Positions 14,873-24,193 are shown, numbered from the stretch's first letter. The stretch: DNA of 39,218 bases from Endozoicomonas atrinae (GCF_001647025.1 NZ_LUKQ02000027.1:1-39218); one strand, 5' to 3'. The notes: a model not told the origin generated them from the sequence alone. Translations and numbers: made by a program.

Positions 14873-17425
14873 TCAGGCAGTCAAACGTCTTACGTCTTCT
14901 ACTGAATCAAGCGTCAGTGCTTCACGAGCCAGGCTCTGACACTGCTCATAGTTCAGGCTGCGAACACGGGCCTTAACCACCGGAATTGCCGGCACGCTGA
15001 TGGACAGCTCCTGAACACCCAGGCCGACCAGAATGGGCACTGCATTCGGGTCACTGGCCAGGCTTCCGCAGATTCCCGTCCACTTACCTTCTTTATTAGC
15101 TGCTTTCACCGTCATATCAATCAGGCGCAATACGGCAGGGTGAAGACCGTCAACACGGGCAGCCAGTTTTGGATGACCACGGTCAACGGCCAGTGTGTAC
15201 TGAGTCAGGTCATTGGTACCAATAGAGAAGAAGTCCACTTCTTTGGCGAAATGATCGGCCAGCAGCGCAGCAGAAGGCACTTCAATCATGATACCCACTT
15301 CTACGGTTACACCAGCCTTCTCCTGCTCTTCCAGCACCAGCTTTTTCACAGCGCGGAATTCATCCAGAGAGCTGATCATCGGGAACATGATACGGGCATG
15401 ACCGGCATGAGCAGCTTTCAGGATTGCACGAACCTGCTTACGCAACATGGTTGGACGGTTAATACCGATACGGACACCACGTTCACCCAGGAATGGGTTC
15501 TCTTCCCTTGGCAGCGGCAGATATGCCAGAGGCTTGTCACCACCTACGTCCAGAGTACGGATAATGACCGGACGATCTTTACCCATAGCACCCAGAATAC
15601 CTTCATAGGCTTTTACCTGCTCATCCATGGATGGCTCGGTAGCACGCTCCATATAAAGGAACTCGGAACGCAGCAGACCAACCGCTTCCGCCCCCATTTT
15701 GACCGCTTTTTCAGCGTCATCCTGGTTGGCGATATTGGCAGCGATCTCAACATGATGACCATCCAGAGTCACTGCAGGCTGGTCAGCCACTTTCAGCGCA
15801 GCCTCATGCTCAGCTGCAGCACGCTCCTGGCGGGCAACCGTTCTGGCGATCTCTTCCTGAGTAGGATTCACCAGCATGTAACCCTTGTTGGTATTAAGGA
15901 TTACATCGGTACCGTTCTCGTACTGACGAACGCTGGCCGGTACGTTGACCAGGTAAGGAATATTCAGCGAACCAGCAAGAATGGCAGCATGGGAAGTAGC
16001 ACCGCCATGCAGGGTAACGATACCGATAACCCGCTTGCGATCCAGTGTCACCACTTCAGAAGGCGTGATGTCTTCCAGGCAGAGAATCGTATTTTCAGGC
16101 AGCTGATCAGTACCACCCTCAACACCCATCAGGTAGCGCAGAACCCGAAGACCAACGTCTTCTACATCAATGGCACGGGCCGCCAGCATCGGGTTATCCA
16201 GCTTGCGCATTTCATCTGCTTCTGCCAGAAAACTTCTGTGCCAGGCCCACATGGCGCTCTTGCCAGATTCAATCAGCTCACGGGCACGTTCACTGATGGC
16301 AGGATCTTCCAGCAGCTGCTGATGGGCAACAAAGACTTCAGCATGACCACCAACGTGATCCGCTTCCATTTTGGTAACCAGCTGCTGCAGGGATTCCTGA
16401 GCCTTCTGGATACCGTAGCCAAGCTGGCCCAGTTCGTCGCTGACACCTACACCCTCTTCAGGGTAGTCTGGCAGTTCGTGAATCAGGTGATGCAGCTTAC
16501 CAATGGCCATACCCGGCGCAGCTTTGACACCAGGTAAACGACCATCGGAGCCTTCTACCGGTCCAAGCAGTGGCGCTTCTTCTTCCATCGCTTCATCAGC
16601 GCTTGGAAGAACATCGGAAACCTCCTCACCAAGACCACTTCGGAAACCATCAAGAATCGCTTCCATTGCGTCTTTGGCATCAGGGCCGGTAACGGTGATT
16701 TGCAGGTTAGAACCCAGCACCGTCTGCAGCCCCATAAGCGCAGTCAGACTGTTGGCCTTGCTTTCTTTACCATTGTCTTTATTCAGAATCATCACTTCAG
16801 AATTGAAGCGTTTGATGATCTGAATCAGCGTGGCAGAAGGACGTGCATGAAGACCCAGAGGGTTCTTCAACACAAAATCTTCTGTCAGGGTAATGCTGTC
16901 CTGACGGCTGTATTTGCTTTCGGTCGACATTTGCTTTTCAGGCTCAGCACCAATCGCAAATACGGTATCCTGCCCCGCTTTTACTTCTGTACGGGGGTTA
17001 ACAACCACACCGGTTTCACCGGTCGTGATCATCATTGCTGTCTGCAGACTGGCTGCCTTGGCTCCCACAAACTCGGGATCAAAAGACAGCAACTCCTGAC
17101 CAACAGACACTTTGTCGCCTATTTTGACGTTTGTCTCAAAGCCTTCACCACGCAGAACAACAGTATCAATACCCACATGGATCAACACTTCCACGCCGGA
17201 ATCTGTCTTGATAGCCACTGCATGCTTGGAATCATGCAGCTGACTGATGGTACCGGCGCAAGGCGCCAGTACCACAGAATCCGTTGGGTTTATCGCAACA
17301 CCATCACCTATCAACCGGCCGGCAAATACCGGGTCAGCTGATTCCTCGATGGATAACAGCATTCCAGACAGAGGAGCAACGAGTGACAGTTGGCAAGGCT
17401 TGCCCTCATTTTTGAGGAGAGTCAT
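14873..17425 (-). CDS. nagF: Fused PTS phosphoryl-transfer protein IIA(Glc-type)-HPr-Enzyme I
   Basis: An 850-residue three-domain cytoplasmic protein that takes phosphate from PEP to the GlcNAc transporter. IIA is at ~1-160 with H68 and H83 (VLIHVGIDTV). HPr is at ~180-270 with H193 (NPLGLHARPSA) and S226 in the Ser46-like position. Enzyme I is at ~298-850 with H479 (GGATSHAAIL) and the catalytic Cys in GICGSLASDP near the end. All phospho-acceptor residues are present. Its ATG overlaps the nagE stop by 4 bases (ATGA). This domain order matches Pseudomonas NagF. It supplies IIA missing from NagE, so the pair is a self-contained PTS. Confidence 0.92.
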   Translation of the reverse strand: MTLLKNEGKPCQLSLVAPLSGMLLSIEESADPVFAGRLIGDGVAINPTDSVVLAPCAGTISQLHDSKHAVAIKTDSGVEVLIHVGIDTVVLRGEGFETNVKIGDKVSVGQELLSFDPEFVGAKAASLQTAMMITTGETGVVVNPRTEVKAGQDTVFAIGAEPEKQMSTESKYSRQDSITLTEDFVLKNPLGLHARPSATLIQIIKRFNSEVMILNKDNGKESKANSLTALMGLQTVLGSNLQITVTGPDAKDAMEAILDGFRSGLGEEVSDVLPSADEAMEEEAPLLGPVEGSDGRLPGVKAAPGMAIGKLHHLIHELPDYPEEGVGVSDELGQLGYGIQKAQESLQQLVTKMEADHVGGHAEVFVAHQQLLEDPAISERARELIESGKSAMWAWHRSFLAEADEMRKLDNPMLAARAIDVEDVGLRVLRYLMGVEGGTDQLPENTILCLEDITPSEVVTLDRKRVIGIVTLHGGATSHAAILAGSLNIPYLVNVPASVRQYENGTDVILNTNKGYMLVNPTQEEIARTVARQERAAAEHEAALKVADQPAVTLDGHHVEIAANIANQDDAEKAVKMGAEAVGLLRSEFLYMERATEPSMDEQVKAYEGILGAMGKDRPVIIRTLDVGGDKPLAYLPLPREENPFLGERGVRIGINRPTMLRKQVRAILKAAHAGHARIMFPMISSLDEFRAVKKLVLEEQEKAGVTVEVGIMIEVPSAALLADHFAKEVDFFSIGTNDLTQYTLAVDRGHPKLAARVDGLHPAVLRLIDMTVKAANKEGKWTGICGSLASDPNAVPILVGLGVQELSISVPAIPVVKARVRSLNYEQCQSLAREALTLDSVEDVRRLTA

Positions 17426-19200
17426 GCAGAAACCTCAACATTGGAAAGATCGTCCGTCACCGGGATCTTTTTCATTTCATCAGCAATCATTTCAGCCTGA
17501 GGACCAACGACGATTTGCAGGTTCTTCTCACCCACACGTACCACCGCAGTTGCACCCAGAGCCTTAATGCTGTCATCACTGACGCTGGAAGCGTCTTTCA
17601 GAGTCAGACGCAGACGAGTGATGCAGGCATCAATCTGAGTAACGTTCTGATGACCACCCAGTACCTTCAGGCACTGACGGGCAAACAGAGCATTATCCAG
17701 TGGTTTTACTTCCACTTCTTTCTTCACTGTCCCATGAGAAACAGTCGCCGCTACTTCCTGAGCCTGACCAGGTAACTGGATAGTACTCAGATCTTCAGTA
17801 GCCGCAATTTTCTTCATCTCACCGGCGATGATTTCAGCCTGTGGACCAAGAATAATCTGCAGGTTTTTCTCACCTACACGAATCATGCCGCTGGCACCCA
17901 GCGCCTTGATGACACTCTCATCAGCAACAGACGGGTCTTTCAGGGTCAGACGCAGACGGGTAATACAGGCATCGATGTTGGTTACGTTATCCAGACCACC
18001 GATCGCCTTGGTGAACTGACGAGCCTGGTAAGCGTTGTCGCTCATACCCTGCTTGTCCAACACGGATGCTTCGACTTCCACAGCACTGTCGTCTTCATCT
18101 TCACGACCTGGTGTTTTCAGGTTGAACATCTTGATGGCGAAGTAGAAAACGCAGAAGTAGATGGCAGCAAATGCCAGACCAATAACAACCAGAGTCCATG
18201 GGTTAGTTGCCAGACCCCAGTTTAGCACCATGTCAAACAGACCGGCGGAGAAGCCGAAGCCACTCAGAACGCCCATGGCATTGGTAACGACCAGAGAAAC
18301 ACCAGTCAGCACAGCGTGAGCGGCATACAGACCAGGAGCCAGGAACATGAACATGAATTCCAGAGGCTCAGTAATACCGGTCAGGAATGCAGTCAGGGCA
18401 ACAGAGAAAAGAACACCACCAACCTGTGCACGACGGCTCTTATGAGCAGTGAGGTACATGGCCAGAGCCGCAGCAGGCAGACCGAACATCATGACAGGGA
18501 AGAAACCGGTCATGAACACTCCGGCAGTTGGGTCACCAGCAAAGAAGCGATGCAGGTCACCGTTGACTACGCCACCGGCAGCATTGGTAAAGTCGCCCAG
18601 ACCAAACCAGAAGTAAGAGTTCAGAACGTGATGAAGACCAAAAGGAATCAGGCCACGGTTCAGGGTACCGTAAACAAACTGACCAACCGGGCCAGATCCG
18701 GCAACACCGTGACCAAAAGCATCAATACCATTTTGAATCGCAGGCCAGATATAGCCACAGGCCCAACCGATCGCCAGCATGAACAGACCGGTCATGATCG
18801 GTACCAGACGCTTGCCGCTGAAGAAGCCAAGATACGCTGGCAGCGATACCGCATGAAAACGGTTGTAGGAATGACCGGCAACGATACCGCTGATGATACC
18901 GCCGAAGAAGGACATATCGATGTCAGGATTAATGGTTGCCGTCGTTGCTTTCAGAATAAAAAAGCCAACAGCACCAGCGATCGCTGCAGCACCGGCGCCA
19001 TCAACCGCCAGGCCTACTGCAATACCCATGGCGAACAGCAGCGCCAGATTACTGAAAATCGCGTTACCCGCCTGCGCCATAAAGGGAATATCCAGCAAAT
19101 CAGGCTGGCCCAGACGGAGCAGCAAGGCTGCGACAGGAAGAACGGCAATAGGCAGCATCAGCGCCTTACCGAGTTTCTGCAAGTAACCCAAGATGTTCAT
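17422..19200 (-). CDS. nagE: PTS N-acetylglucosamine permease, IIC with two IIB domains
   Basis: A 592-residue membrane transporter that imports and phosphorylates GlcNAc. IIC is at ~1-365 with ~8-10 hydrophobic segments and the conserved GITEPLEF (275-282) and FGLHHVLN (187-194). Two tandem IIB domains follow, ~391-466 and ~505-580, each with the phospho-Cys motif DACITRLRLTLKD (C412 and C526) and near-identical RVGEKNLQI strands. The IIBs are more alike than IIB domains of different permeases usually are, suggesting a tandem duplication. IIA is absent and comes from the coupled nagF. Divergent from nagB, with NagC-type operators between. Confidence 0.92.
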   Translation of the reverse strand: MNILGYLQKLGKALMLPIAVLPVAALLLRLGQPDLLDIPFMAQAGNAIFSNLALLFAMGIAVGLAVDGAGAAAIAGAVGFFILKATTATINPDIDMSFFGGIISGIVAGHSYNRFHAVSLPAYLGFFSGKRLVPIMTGLFMLAIGWACGYIWPAIQNGIDAFGHGVAGSGPVGQFVYGTLNRGLIPFGLHHVLNSYFWFGLGDFTNAAGGVVNGDLHRFFAGDPTAGVFMTGFFPVMMFGLPAAALAMYLTAHKSRRAQVGGVLFSVALTAFLTGITEPLEFMFMFLAPGLYAAHAVLTGVSLVVTNAMGVLSGFGFSAGLFDMVLNWGLATNPWTLVVIGLAFAAIYFCVFYFAIKMFNLKTPGREDEDDSAVEVEASVLDKQGMSDNAYQARQFTKAIGGLDNVTNIDACITRLRLTLKDPSVADESVIKALGASGMIRVGEKNLQIILGPQAEIIAGEMKKIAATEDLSTIQLPGQAQEVAATVSHGTVKKEVEVKPLDNALFARQCLKVLGGHQNVTQIDACITRLRLTLKDASSVSDDSIKALGATAVVRVGEKNLQIVVGPQAEMIADEMKKIPVTDDLSNVEVSA

Positions 19201-19264
19201 GATTGATCAACCATTAATTCTTTATAGTGAGAGTGTCTATCTGTGTGCCGTTAAATCTTACTGA

Positions 19265-19287
19265 TTTATTTTTCAAAAAAAAATAAA
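19265..19287. promoter_or_regulatory. NagC-type operator, nagE side
   Basis: TTTATTTTTCA (19265-19275), one central base, then AAAAAAATAAA (19277-19287). It differs from the perfect palindrome at 19359-19381 at two positions of 23. The pattern is similar to the A/T-rich NagC/Mlc-class operators of enterobacteria. It overlaps the likely nagE -35. Confidence 0.65.
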
Positions 19288-19358
19288 AAACCCAAATAAG
19301 TTGACTCAGGTCATCATTTGAAGACATTTTCTACCCGTTGAGCACATTGTAAACCGCC

Positions 19359-19381
19359 TTTATTTTTCATTGAAAAATAAA
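19359..19381. promoter_or_regulatory. NagC-type operator, nagB side (perfect palindrome)
   Basis: TTTATTTTTCA (19359-19369), central T (19370), TGAAAAATAAA (19371-19381): a perfect 11-bp inverted repeat. Its centre is 94 bp from the centre of the nagE-side operator. It covers the proposed nagB -35, so binding should block nagB directly. Confidence 0.75.
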
Positions 19382-19392
19382 TAAGCTATGAT
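19364..19392 (+). promoter_or_regulatory. nagBA promoter
   Basis: TTTTCA (19364-19369) as a 4/6 -35 and TATGAT (19387-19392) as a 5/6 -10, with exactly 17 bases between. The start would be near 19399, giving a ~190-nt leader before nagB. The -35 lies inside the perfect operator palindrome. Confidence 0.55.
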
Positions 19393-19589
19393 AAATAACA
19401 TCACAGTTCCCCTGAGCAGATTAGAGAAGCCATTCGAAATTCTGCTACCGGATTCTCACTCAGAACGCACTGCAGGTCGTATACTTCAAACTACACGACA
19501 CTGAATAATTCAGACCGCTGATGAGACAACCGGTCAGCTTACCAGCAGACTGATCGAGCACAGCTACTCTTCCATATGGAGTTTACGAC

Positions 19590-20390
19590 ATGCGCTTTAT
19601 ACCTCTGAAAGACAAGCCAGCAGTTGGTCGTTGGGCTGCCCGATACATTGTCAGCCGTATCAAGGCATTTAATCCGACTCCTGAGCGCCCCTTTGTACTC
19701 GGCCTGCCTACCGGCGGCACACCAATCCCGACTTATCAGGAACTGGTTCGCCTGCACAAGGAAGGGGAAGTAAGCTTTGCCAATGTTGTTACCTTCAATA
19801 TGGACGAATACGTTGGCCTGCCTGCTGACCATCCTGAGTGCTACCGGATGTTCATGCACCGTAACTTCTTTGATCATGTCGATATCCCGGCAGCAAACAT
19901 CAATTTCCTGGATGGCAATGCCGAAAACCTGGAAGCCGAGTGCCTGCGCTATGAAGAAGCGATTAAAGGTTATGGTGGCATTGAGCTGTTCATGGGCGGT
20001 GTCGGACACGATGGGCACATCGCATTTAATGAACCCGGCTCTTCACTATCCTCCCGTACCCGCCTGAAGACTCTGACCACTGAAACCCGTGAAGCCAACG
20101 CACGCTTCTTTGATCAGGACATCAGTCAGGTACCAAAACTGGCACTTACTGTAGGTGTAGGAACGGTTCTGGATTCCCGTGAGCTGATGATTCTGGCTAC
20201 TGGTTCTGATAAATCCCGTGCCGTTCAGGCCACGGTTGAAGGATCAGTCAACCATATGTGGACAATCTCAGCCCTCCAGCTTCACCCAAAAGCAATGATG
20301 ATCTGTGATGATCCTGCGACTCTGGACCTGAAAGTTCGCACTCTGCGCTACTTTCAGGATATTGAGTCTGAAAACATCAAGGACTTTTGA
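19590..20390 (+). CDS. nagB: Glucosamine-6-phosphate deaminase
   Basis: A 266-residue enzyme, the same length as E. coli NagB, converting glucosamine-6-P to fructose-6-P and ammonia. Typical blocks are visible: [17 protein letters not shown] (sugar phosphate binding), [31 protein letters not shown] (catalytic Asp region) and [23 protein letters not shown] (catalytic His/Glu loop). GGAG precedes the ATG. The stop is one base before nagA, so the two are an operon. Under control of the divergent operator region. Confidence 0.95.
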   Translation: MRFIPLKDKPAVGRWAARYIVSRIKAFNPTPERPFVLGLPTGGTPIPTYQELVRLHKEGEVSFANVVTFNMDEYVGLPADHPECYRMFMHRNFFDHVDIPAANINFLDGNAENLEAECLRYEEAIKGYGGIELFMGGVGHDGHIAFNEPGSSLSSRTRLKTLTTETREANARFFDQDISQVPKLALTVGVGTVLDSRELMILATGSDKSRAVQATVEGSVNHMWTISALQLHPKAMMICDDPATLDLKVRTLRYFQDIESENIKDF

Positions 20391-20391
20391 T

Positions 20392-21570
20392 ATGTCTGCG
20401 GATCTAGTCATCAGCCCGGAAAAGACGTATGCCCTGGTCAACTTCAAACCACTTACCGGTGATCCAGAGCAATCGTCTATTGATACCATCATTATAGAGA
20501 ATGGCCGAATTTCGGCCATTGGCAAGGCAGAGGATGTTGCTGGTGCCAACAGCCTTGAAAAGGTCGATCTCGGTGGTCTGACATTGAGCCCAGGCTTTAT
20601 CGACCTGCAACTAAACGGCTGTGGTGGTGTTCTATTTAACAGTGATATCTCCATCAAGACGCTGGATATCATGCATGAGGCAAACCTCCGCTCAGGCTGT
20701 ACTGCATTTCTTCCTACGCTGATTACCAGCAGCGATGAAGATATGCGACAAGCGGTTAATGTCACCCGGGAATACATGGCTATGCACCCGGACCGCGTAC
20801 CCGGTGTTCATCTGGAAGGCCCTTACCTGAATCTTCAGCGCAAAGGCATTCACGATCCGGACTATATCCGTGAGCCATCCTCTGCAATGATCGACTTCTT
20901 CTGCGAAAATGCCGACGTCATTGCCATGGTGACACTGGCCCCGGAAGTCTGCCCTGAAGGAACGATTGAAAGGCTGAGCAAGGCGGGCATTATTGTTTCC
21001 ATTGGCCACACCAATGCCACCTGTGAACAGGCCAAGGCTGCAGAAAAAGCGGGCGCCACATTTGCCACTCATCTGCATAACGCCATGAGCCCCTTGGGTA
21101 GCCGTGAACCTGGTGTTGTCGGTGCTATCTTCGACAGTCACACTATTGGAGCCGGTATCATTGCGGATGGTCTCCATCTGTCATGGGAAAACCTGCGCAT
21201 TGCCCATCGTCTGATGCAGGACCGTCTGGTACTGGTGACCGATGCAACCACACCGGCTGGTACCGATATGGAAACATTCGTCTTCGCTGGACAAACCATC
21301 TATCACAAAGATGGTAAGTGCTCCAATGCTGATGGTACGCTTGCCGGCTCCGCACTCACTATGATTGAAGCCGTCGCCAATAGTGTTCGTGAAGGGATTG
21401 AGCCTCAGGCTGTGATTCGCATGGCTACCGTCAATGCAGCAAAAGCCATTCATGTTGACAATGAGATGGGAAGCATCGCGGTGGGGCAATTTGCCAACTT
21501 TGCTATTTTCGATGACCGCTATACCATGCATGGCACTGTCAGCGGTGGTGAGCTGAAGCTTAAAAAATAA
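20392..21570 (+). CDS. nagA: N-acetylglucosamine-6-phosphate deacetylase
   Basis: A 392-residue amidohydrolase that removes acetate from GlcNAc-6-P, the step before NagB. Visible motifs: GFIDLQLNGCGG, HLEGPYLNLQRKGIHD (metal-binding Glu), SIGHTNATCEQA (His), ATHLHNAMSPL (His) and VTDATTPAGTD (catalytic Asp). The frame opens at 20362, but that would overlap nagB by 29 bases; ATG 20392 has AAGGA 8 bases upstream and sits one base after nagB's stop, so I use it. Length is near E. coli NagA (382). Confidence 0.94.
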   Translation: MSADLVISPEKTYALVNFKPLTGDPEQSSIDTIIIENGRISAIGKAEDVAGANSLEKVDLGGLTLSPGFIDLQLNGCGGVLFNSDISIKTLDIMHEANLRSGCTAFLPTLITSSDEDMRQAVNVTREYMAMHPDRVPGVHLEGPYLNLQRKGIHDPDYIREPSSAMIDFFCENADVIAMVTLAPEVCPEGTIERLSKAGIIVSIGHTNATCEQAKAAEKAGATFATHLHNAMSPLGSREPGVVGAIFDSHTIGAGIIADGLHLSWENLRIAHRLMQDRLVLVTDATTPAGTDMETFVFAGQTIYHKDGKCSNADGTLAGSALTMIEAVANSVREGIEPQAVIRMATVNAAKAIHVDNEMGSIAVGQFANFAIFDDRYTMHGTVSGGELKLKK

Positions 21571-21617
21571 CCCTGCCTCTACATTTAAGAGAACCTCAAA
21601 GGATCTTAAAAGGAGGG

Positions 21618-21701
21618 AACCACAGAGATCACAAAGCGCACAAAGAAATGAAGAAAAAATTATCTTTTCTTTCCTTAGTGACCTTTGTGATCTCTGTGGT
21701 T
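21618..21701. repeat. 84-nt inverted repeat between nagA and nagC
   Basis: Perfect 19-bp arms, AACCACAGAGATCACAAAG (21618-21636) and its reverse complement (21683-21701), with looser pairing continuing inward for about ten more bases. The arm resembles the CCACAGAG-type intergenic repeats scattered in many bacterial genomes. It could stop or stabilise the nagBA transcript, but no T-run follows on the plus strand. Confidence 0.75.
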
Positions 21702-21744
21702 AAAAAACTTTTACGCCCCTGCCAGAGCGTGAGAATGAGGATTC

Positions 21745-22950
21745 ATGACTACTGTAATTGCCAATCTGGACTTCGTTAAAGAGCGGAACATATCTGCGGT
21801 CTACAAAGCGATTGTGGATCACGGCTCCATCTCAAGAATCCAGATAGCAAGACAATGTCGTTTGGCTGCCGGTAGCGTTACCCGTATCACCCGACAGCTG
21901 ATGGAAGCAGGTCTGATTGTTGAGCAGGAACAACAAACCTCTGAAAGAGGTCGTCGGGCTACATCGCTGGCTCCCAGGCAGGGACAGATCCAGATTCTTG
22001 CTGCAAGAGCAGGAAGAACCAAGCTTCACCTGGGATTGTGTGACCTCTCCGGAAAGCTGCTGGCTAAATACTCAGAACCTATTCAGCCTTTGAATCAGGT
22101 TGAATTTACTGAGCAGCTGATTTCAACACTCAGAAAATTCCTCAAAACACATAAAAAGCATATTCATTGCCTTGCCGGTGTTGGGATAACAACACCCGGT
22201 CTGGTCAATTCAGCAAAAGGTATTATTACCTTTATGCCTCACCTTTCTGTCAGCAACCTCCCTCTAGCAGAGCAGGTTTCTGACGCACTGGGGATTCCCT
22301 GCTTTATCAATAACTTTATATCCTCCATGGCGCTGGCCGAGCATCACTTTGGTGTCAGCCGTGGGTTTAAAAACAGTCTCTTTGTCAGCGTCCATAACGG
22401 TGTCGGTGCAGGCATGATTCTGGATGGAAAACTCTACGAGGGCAGTACTCTGGCCGTCGGAGAGATTGGACATATTCAGATCGACCCACTTGGAGAACGT
22501 TGTTACTGCGGTAACTTTGGCTGTCTGGAAACACTGGTCTGTAACCCCGCTATCGAAAAGCGCTGCCATAAACTGCTTGAATCGGGAGTTCCGAGCACAC
22601 TGACAAAAAAGGCAGATATCACTGCAATCTGCAATGCCGCTAACGATGGGGATCAACTGGCAAATGACCTGTTGAAAGAGGCTGCGGGTAATCTCGGCAG
22701 AGCAATAGCCATGAGTGTCAACTTGCTGAGGCCAGACCGGGTAGTTCTTGCCGGTGAGATCTGTGGAGCTTCCAACATTATCCATCCCGTAATCAAACAC
22801 TGTCTGAAAACACAGACGGTTTCAGTAAATGAAAACCTGGAAACCAAGGTCGTTTATTCGAAACTTTATGACAGTCCATGGTATGGAGGCTTTACTCTTG
22901 TGAGAAGAGCTCTACTCGAAGAAGGGCTTCTGTTGAAGCTTATCCATTAA
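21745..22950 (+). CDS. nagC: ROK-family repressor of GlcNAc genes (NagC/Mlc type)
   Basis: A 401-residue regulator (E. coli NagC is 406). A winged HTH lies at ~15-65 (SISRIQIARQCRLAAGSVTRITRQLMEAGLI). The ROK domain follows with GVGAGMILDGKLYEGS (sugar/ATP-type loop) and the zinc motif GEIGHIQIDPLGERCYCGNFGCLE. It should bind GlcNAc-6-P as inducer and release the operators at 19265-19381. GAGGA precedes the ATG. It follows nagA after a 175-bp gap with an inverted repeat, so it may be partly cotranscribed. Its last 11 bases overlap the end of the convergent phosphatase gene. Mlc is the alternative name; context favours NagC. Confidence 0.88.
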   Translation: MTTVIANLDFVKERNISAVYKAIVDHGSISRIQIARQCRLAAGSVTRITRQLMEAGLIVEQEQQTSERGRRATSLAPRQGQIQILAARAGRTKLHLGLCDLSGKLLAKYSEPIQPLNQVEFTEQLISTLRKFLKTHKKHIHCLAGVGITTPGLVNSAKGIITFMPHLSVSNLPLAEQVSDALGIPCFINNFISSMALAEHHFGVSRGFKNSLFVSVHNGVGAGMILDGKLYEGSTLAVGEIGHIQIDPLGERCYCGNFGCLETLVCNPAIEKRCHKLLESGVPSTLTKKADITAICNAANDGDQLANDLLKEAAGNLGRAIAMSVNLLRPDRVVLAGEICGASNIIHPVIKHCLKTQTVSVNENLETKVVYSKLYDSPWYGGFTLVRRALLEEGLLLKLIH

Positions 22951-24193
22951 CTGTAACCTTTGTTACTGCTGATTCCTCTACATCAAAAGTCCAAATGCTT
23001 GAGCTTGAGGTAGATGGAGCTGTCACGGGTTCCACTTCGACACGAATATTATCCATATTAATGTTTGAATTTTTAAGAACAAAACTAATAATCGTTTCTA
23101 TCGTAGGCCTGTTGATGGCGTTGCGGTTATGACACTTACATCGAATGTCATGCACTCCCTCTGCAATCTTGTCCAGTACATTAGCTTCCGTTAAGCCAGA
23201 TTTTGCAGAAAGCTGATACATCAATACAGCAGCGGGGCTTCTGTTGGTTCCACCTTCACAATGAACTTGTGTATTTTCAGAGCCAAAACGGCTGACAATT
23301 CTTTCGGATATCTCGTGTTCTAATCGAACATGCTCAGACCAGCAAAAAATTTGATCAACAGTCACCTGAAATGTTTCTCTGCTATCAGCACTATTATTCG
23401 ATTTTGGAGGAGTCAACTCAAGAGTAACTGCTCTTGCAATGATAGTTTCCTGTTCAACGGCAGGTTCTTGTTCTGAAAAGGGTTTCGGAGTTACAGGCCT
23501 TCCCGCTACGATCGACTGAATATCGTTAAGCTGCTCTATACTTATTACTTTGACTTGATAGCCATTTTTGAAGCTTCTGGAATCCCCTTTATTGAGCGGC
23601 AAAGAGGTAAGCTGGAATTTAGCATTCCCTTCTGGCGGCATATATTTAGGCCTTTCAGGAGCATCTGCAAAGGCAATAACGTTCTTAATACCCTGAGCAG
23701 CAACAGATTTCCAAAAATCAGCACAAAAATCTTCTGCAATATCATCAGTATTCTTTTCTGGAATCAGCGAGTGGACAAATATTTGATTATCAGCATCAGG
23801 CTCACCTTGGACATTGTATAAATGAAGTAAGCCATTTTCAGAAACAACAGGGCTACTATATCGAGAGAATTCCATTGTTGACAGCTTTAATTCCACTGCC
23901 ATAGCAAGACGAGGTATCAAAGTTTCGCAGTCTGCTTGATTAAACGAACATACTAATTCAGGCTTAACAATTACCCCTCTTCGCTCCCACAATGCAGCCT
24001 CGTGTGATTTTTTTTGTGGACACGTATCGCTTTCCGACCATCCTCTTTGCCGTTTTATCCCATGCCTTTGCAAGCTTTCATTACTGGATGAATCCCTTGG
24101 AGGGAAAGGTGTAGTAAAGAATGATGGTCGTTCTACAGGCATATAGAGTACATTTTGCTTGTGTTTAGAAAACAGTGGACAACAGAGAAACAT
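22940..24193 (-). CDS. Tyrosine/dual-specificity-phosphatase-like protein, possible effector
   Basis: A 417-residue protein with a C-terminal protein-tyrosine-phosphatase-like domain. The signature HCx5RS is intact: VHCEGGTNRSP, C312 to R318. About 25 residues before it, FCWSEHVRLEHE sits where classical PTPs have the WPD loop, with Glu (E287) in place of the general-acid Asp. The N-terminal ~200 residues are unlike any domain I recognise and contain a polar, Pro/Ser-rich start. No signal peptide or membrane segment is clear, and no good ribosome site precedes either ATG (24193 or 24142). It stands alone between nagC and an unrelated gene and is visibly A/T-richer than nagC. It may be a host-directed effector; that is inference. 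Confidence 0.7.
   Translation of the reverse strand: MFLCCPLFSKHKQNVLYMPVERPSFFTTPFPPRDSSSNESLQRHGIKRQRGWSESDTCPQKKSHEAALWERRGVIVKPELVCSFNQADCETLIPRLAMAVELKLSTMEFSRYSSPVVSENGLLHLYNVQGEPDADNQIFVHSLIPEKNTDDIAEDFCADFWKSVAAQGIKNVIAFADAPERPKYMPPEGNAKFQLTSLPLNKGDSRSFKNGYQVKVISIEQLNDIQSIVAGRPVTPKPFSEQEPAVEQETIIARAVTLELTPPKSNNSADSRETFQVTVDQIFCWSEHVRLEHEISERIVSRFGSENTQVHCEGGTNRSPAAVLMYQLSAKSGLTEANVLDKIAEGVHDIRCKCHNRNAINRPTIETIISFVLKNSNINMDNIRVEVEPVTAPSTSSSSIWTFDVEESAVTKVTVNG

Larger units (their letters stand above)
19201..19589. promoter_or_regulatory. nagE-nagB divergent control region
   Basis: A 389-bp intergenic region without a gene. It holds the two palindromic operators and a nagB promoter listed separately. 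The region right of 19400 is a ~190-nt nagB leader in which I see no clear riboswitch, terminator or second promoter. No convincing nagE -10/-35 pair could be fixed; TTGAAA (minus strand, 19271-19276) inside the left operator is the best -35. Confidence 0.7.

Noticed and set aside
15140-16537. Long plus-strand open frame opposite nagF
   Set aside because: Antisense shadow of the PTS protein, no motif or ribosome site.
19388-19405. Possible CRP site near the nagB promoter
   Set aside because: Only the TCACA half is good; the partner half (GATAA) is too weak to call.
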